Positions 35,221 to 38,407 of a stretch of 38,407 nucleotides of DNA are shown piece by piece. Made by a program: the position numbers and the translations under genes. The notes under the pieces were generated by a model. It was given only the letters and a program-made list of their open reading frames with translations, did not search any database and was not told where the DNA came from. The stretch's first letter is position 1; each line of letters opens with the position of its first letter. This DNA comes from Paramacrobiotus metropolitanus (taxonomy: Eukaryota > Tardigrada > Eutardigrada > Parachela > Macrobiotidae), in assembly GCF_019649055.1 (NCBI RefSeq), contig NW_026570579.1, positions 1 to 38,407 of the forward strand, in the 5' to 3' direction.

Positions 35221-35600
35221 CTACTGTTGTATGCTTTGTCTCCCGAACTCGTAATCCTCCATGTTCAAATTGTCTTGCGCCCACTGCGGATCGTACGGGC
35301 TCTTCGAAGATTTGCTCGAGGCTTCACTTCGTCCTTCTCGACTCTGTGAATCCCTTTCACGGTTTTGCACATCCGTAGCAGCCCGTTCCTTCTCCTGCTG
35401 CCTGTTACAGGTCTCATTGATCTTCCTGTATTCTTCCGTCAATCGCTTTTCTTCTGCTTCTTCTCTGCGGCGCTTCTCCCGCTGCTCTCTTTCTCGTCGG
35501 ATACGTTCTTCGTCTCTTCTCTTTTGTTCCGACGTACGCGTATCTCTTGCATATCCGCTTTATCTGTCATCGCGACTCTTTTCCCACGACCTTTCTCGGG
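35221..35600 (-). pseudogene. Second-locus polyprotein, E/R-rich helix segment
   Basis: Long runs of Glu, Arg, Lys and Gln (a single-alpha-helix or coiled-coil type) followed by a Ser/Lys-rich tail. The 73-codon ORF (35,221-35,442) is only its last part; the helix reading extends upstream in the same frame to about 35,560, where it meets a frame change. Confidence 0.45.
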
Positions 35601-36050
35601 GAGCGGTCTGATGACCTTTCATAGCCGCGAGATCGATCATCTCTCTGGTGATTTTGGGCGTCTAAACTCCTCTTTCTTGAAGTTTCGGAGGGCCTCGACG
35701 ACATCTTTCTCTCGTTTTCGGAAGTTTCGCATCCTGTCGATTCGTTCCTCAATCGCAATCTTGATGACCTGAGACGGCCTATTTCCTTTCGTTAGGCTGA
35801 CCTTTTCGTCCAAGAATATCTTGTATTCTTCTTTCGACACGGCGAGTGGATCTTGCAGGATGGTGTCAATTTGCTGTATCAGTGACTGTCTGATCACCGC
35901 TGCTTCTCCCTCGTCTTGTTTCTTCAGTATTGCCATTGGGATAGGTGCGTGACCTTTAGCTGCTTCGGCTAAACCCTTCTCTGCCGCAGCTTTCTCCTTC
36001 TCTTCTAAGCGCTTTCTCTCTGCTTCGCGCTTTCTTGTACCATTCTCATT
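35567..36050 (-). pseudogene. Second-locus polyprotein, coiled-coil and RS segment
   Basis: From 36,050 the reading is an Ala/Glu/Lys helix that runs into the 99-codon ORF (35,637-35,936), then into an RS/RD-rich stretch in another frame (to 35,567). Frame changes near 36,035 and 35,640 split what looks like one protein. Confidence 0.45.
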
Positions 36051-36448
36051 GTATCTTCTTCAAACTTCTTTCTGAAAGCGTCTGCTTCCGGCGTTCTCGG
36101 CGGTTCCAGGGTGATATCCCATCCCGGTCTGCGCCCGACCCACATTCGGTATTTATCTTCCAGAATCATCCGATCTTCCGGTGACAGTTTCTTCCATGTG
36201 TCTCCCGTAACCAAATGTCGGAACACATCGAGGTTACCCTTCTCGCCTCTTCTGGTACTACCACTGCTTGGTTTGGTACTGCGACCACACAAAGCCAGCA
36301 TGGAATCGTTCGTTCGACAGGATGTTATTCGCTTGCAATCTGGGCAGTCCTCATTGTAATTCGTCAGTGGATCTCCGCTCACCTTCTTTATTGCTGGTCT
36401 TTGGCCCTTTTTCGCCGCATTCTGGTTAGGTTGGCTCCGTTCAGCCAT
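36005..36448 (-). CDS. Second-locus polyprotein, start segment, 148 aa
   Basis: Start chosen at ATG 36,448, 15 bases after a predicted splice acceptor (ATTGCAG at 36,464). Residues about 35-60 carry four cysteines (CPDC, then two more), a possible zinc site. The rest is a Trp/Arg-rich helical segment (LSPEDRMILEDKYRMW). The reading continues in another frame after 36,035. Unrecognised family. Confidence 0.5.
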   Translation of the reverse strand: MAERSQPNQNAAKKGQRPAIKKVSGDPLTNYNEDCPDCKRITSCRTNDSMLALCGRSTKPSSGSTRRGEKGNLDVFRHLVTGDTWKKLSPEDRMILEDKYRMWVGRRPGWDITLEPPRTPEADAFRKKFEEDTMRMVQESAKQRESA

Positions 36449-36812
36449 TTTGACCTTTTCAACCTGCAATCTCAAACAATATAATGCTATGGCCTTTACG
36501 TTAACCCTTCTCAACGCCTAGTTTACGCCTATGATAACTAGGCTATTCAGTGCTGAGCTGAGACTTTTCGCTGCTCTTTCACGATGACCTTTGCCATCCT
36601 TCTTTGACTAAACCCTTTTCAACTGTCTATGTGACCTTTCTCATCTTAGCCCATTCGCTAAGTACTTTTGTAGCCCATTCGCTAATTCAACTCTTCTTGC
36701 AGAGTGTGGTTCAAAGTAATCTGAGAACTACGGTCTGCCTCCTTTACTGTCTTTTTCTGATTCTGTTTCTTCATCTTGTGTGGTGGACCTTCCTCCCACA
36801 CTTATTCTTTCT
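36449..36812 (-). promoter_or_regulatory. Intergenic control region of the second locus
   Basis: Element-sense CATAGGCGTAAA (36,533-36,522) is followed by a second, shorter AGGCGT copy and by a splice acceptor ending at 36,464. A 13-base direct repeat TAGCGAATGGGCT occurs twice at about 36,650-36,685, and AAAGGTCA occurs at about 36,591, 36,631 and 36,451. No ORF seen. Confidence 0.45.
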
Positions 36813-37625
36813 TTATGCCTTTGCGATCCAGTCATAACGGTCGATTCCATTCCTCTTCCATGTTCTGAGAGTTCCGTCTTTGACCAGGCTATCCAGTGCG
36901 TTCTGGATTTTGAATCGATCTCCGTTCATGTTTTCCTGACCAGAGTCGTATTGGACCGCCATATAATTGGACATCTTCTTGCGTAACCCCATTGGTTCCA
37001 CCGATATTCTGCAGAGCATCTTTGGTCAGGGCATCTTTCCACGCTTGGGGACCTGGCTTCGGCCTCTGCTTTCGTTGATCTTCAACCGGAGGATGTAATG
37101 AATCGGCATATTCGTATTTGTGTATTTCACACCGATTTTCCCTTCCTTGTATGCCCTTTTCATGATTTTATTGACTTGTGTCCTGGTGATTCCGGCGTCG
37201 CTAACTGCTTTAGCGATTTCCGTCTTATCCATTTCTCTTGACGGAACTGCACCAATCACAGCGCAAATCATCATCCACGGGACGTTGGTTTCAGAAAGGT
37301 CATCACCAATCATATAACGGTTTGCCGTCGACGATATCCTCTTCCAATAATTCGAAAGGTTGTTCTTTTCTACTTTTGGTGAAGGTTGCGCTTGTTGTGG
37401 CACCTCTTTCGGTGGTTGCGGTACTGATGACGGAGCCGGATTGCCTTGACTCGAGCTCGGTGACCTTGCTCCCCTGAAGCTGAAGTTTGGTGACCTTTCG
37501 TTGTGTCCTGAGCGGCTTGACCTTTCGCGTCTTCTTTGCCTTGCGTCGCCTTTTCGTGCAACTCTCAGCGGTGTCAGTATCAGTGTGTCAGTTGCTCGTT
37601 GTTGCTCGATGGATCTTCTGAACAT
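36813..37625 (-). CDS. Second-locus upstream ORF with possible tandem winged helices
   Basis: A 199-aa ORF (37,625-37,026) and a 68-aa ORF (37,019-36,813) are in the same frame, separated by one TGA. The first has a Pro/Ser/Arg-rich start, then near residues 128-175 the pattern EIAKAVS...QVNKIMKRAYKEGKI...PIHYIL, which resembles a winged-helix (Z-alpha-like) domain with the helix-3 Asn kept and the usual Tyr missing. The second has IQNALDSLVKDGTL...YDWI, again winged-helix-like. A rival frame is also open across the stop, so the gene model is uncertain. Confidence 0.4.
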
Positions 37626-38023
37626 CTGTTACCGAGCTGGATCCACCGCTTGCCCTTTGGCTTCTTACTGCCGCTAGTGCTTCCGGGATTGACATTGGTT
37701 TCGGAGGTCCCACGAGGGCGATCGCCTCCTCAGCTGATTTTGGTGCATGCAGTGTCGGTATACCTTCTCTACCGTTTCTGTCTCTTTTTCCTCAATGACC
37801 TTTTCTTCGACGACCATCGCTTCTTCTTCTTGTCCTTCTTTTGCTTTCTTCGATGAGGTTGCTGGTTGACCGCTATCTAGCTTGATCTGACTCAAAATGG
37901 GCCTTTCCGCATCGAGTCTCAGGTCCACTATCTTGGTGGTATCTTCACTTGTTTCTTCTGTCTTGTACTCTCTCAATTCTTCTGGTACAGCGTTTTATGG
38001 AGCTGTATCTGATTATCACGCCT
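37575..38023 (-). pseudogene. Second-locus coding region, frame-broken
   Basis: An acidic helix rich in Glu and Val (37,976-37,760) continues in another frame as an Ala/Pro-rich segment (about 37,760-37,580) ending at a stop that overlaps the 199-aa ORF. Neighbouring frames carry no comparable pattern. Confidence 0.4.
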
Positions 38024-38407
38024 TTATGGGGATTCGTTGTGTGGAGCTTCTTTTCCTCGACCATCTGTTTCAATGGTCTTCCAGTGACCTTTCAATATCT
38101 GAAGCATTTCCTTCTCTTTGCTCCAGACTCCATTGATAAACTGGGCCATACGGTGTTTCGTCGTACCCATCGGGCTGCACATTCCGATGATGGCGCGTTC
38201 GATCCGTTCTCGGATATCCGCGTTCGCGGTCGCCAACTTCCTTTCGTTATTGTTTCTGTAATATACAGCTTCGGCTTTGTTGCCGTATTTCGGGTGTTTC
38301 TGGAGAACTTTTCCGTGCTCCTTGCGTATTCCAGGACGGCGTTATACTTGCTCTCTGGCAGTCTCTTATTGGTCTCGGCGCAATAATTTTTCGTCCTTCC
38401 TGAACTT
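38024..38407 (-). CDS. Second-locus coding region, helical segment entering from the right edge
   Basis: About 97 codons, of which the 70-aa ORF (38,236-38,024) is the C-terminal part. Helical, basic, with a Trp/Met-rich end. The reading changes frame near 38,315 and continues to the window edge. Unrecognised. Confidence 0.4.

Noticed and set aside
1-38407. CRISPR array or bacterial operon
   Set aside because: Repeats lack the spacer pattern, and introns, LTR and Ty3-type pol are clearly eukaryotic.

Overview
The window is eukaryotic DNA, most likely from a small-genome invertebrate. A host gene on the minus strand has six exons joined by short GT-AG introns (about 60, 118, 62, 60 and 153 bases). 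Satellite, non-LTR and LTR elements surround it. A tardigrade or similar ecdysozoan would fit, but I cannot fix the species.

Region 1 (about 1-21,928, all minus strand) is a giant Ty3/Gypsy-type LTR retroelement, at least 21.9 kb long. Its 3' end lies outside the window. In transcription order it has: a candidate 438-base 5' LTR (21,928-21,491); a primer-binding site directly after it; a 1.3-kb structured leader; a 1514-codon gag with coiled coil, capsid-like region and CCHC knuckle; a -1 frameshift signal (GGGAAAC, 5-base spacer, 11-bp stem, possible pseudoknot); then one reading frame of about 2575 codons carrying ORF2, protease, an acidic ORF and pol (RT, RNase H, integrase), split by exactly three stop codons (TGA, TAG, TGA). 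The acidic ORF has no methionine codon at all, so it can hardly be made except by readthrough. After pol comes a 177-base gap with a hairpin and a strong splice acceptor. More than 7 kb of accessory coding sequence follows, made of divergent helical repeats joined by Pro/Thr-rich linkers. I do not recognise this protein. Its frame is broken at several places, unlike gag and pol.

Region 2 (21,929-32,850) is host DNA. The first exon of a secreted, LRR-N-like protein is cut by the LTR at about codon 112. A small two-exon secreted protein gene (24,621-26,760) has an intron swollen by a 147-bp satellite, itself interrupted by a 5'-truncated non-LTR retrotransposon with a 10-bp target duplication. 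There are also a large palindrome, a 125-bp direct repeat, a Tc1/mariner-like inverted-repeat remnant, and a complete BTB-BACK gene (30,340-32,052).

Region 3 (about 32,850-38,407, minus strand) is a second locus of unfamiliar polyprotein-like coding sequence with many frame breaks, RS/ER-rich linkers, possible winged-helix domains and about 20 copies of AAAGGTCA in coding and non-coding parts. It shares with Region 1 the word CATAGGCGTAAA followed by a splice acceptor and ATG, so it may be the accessory part of a related element whose pol lies outside the window.
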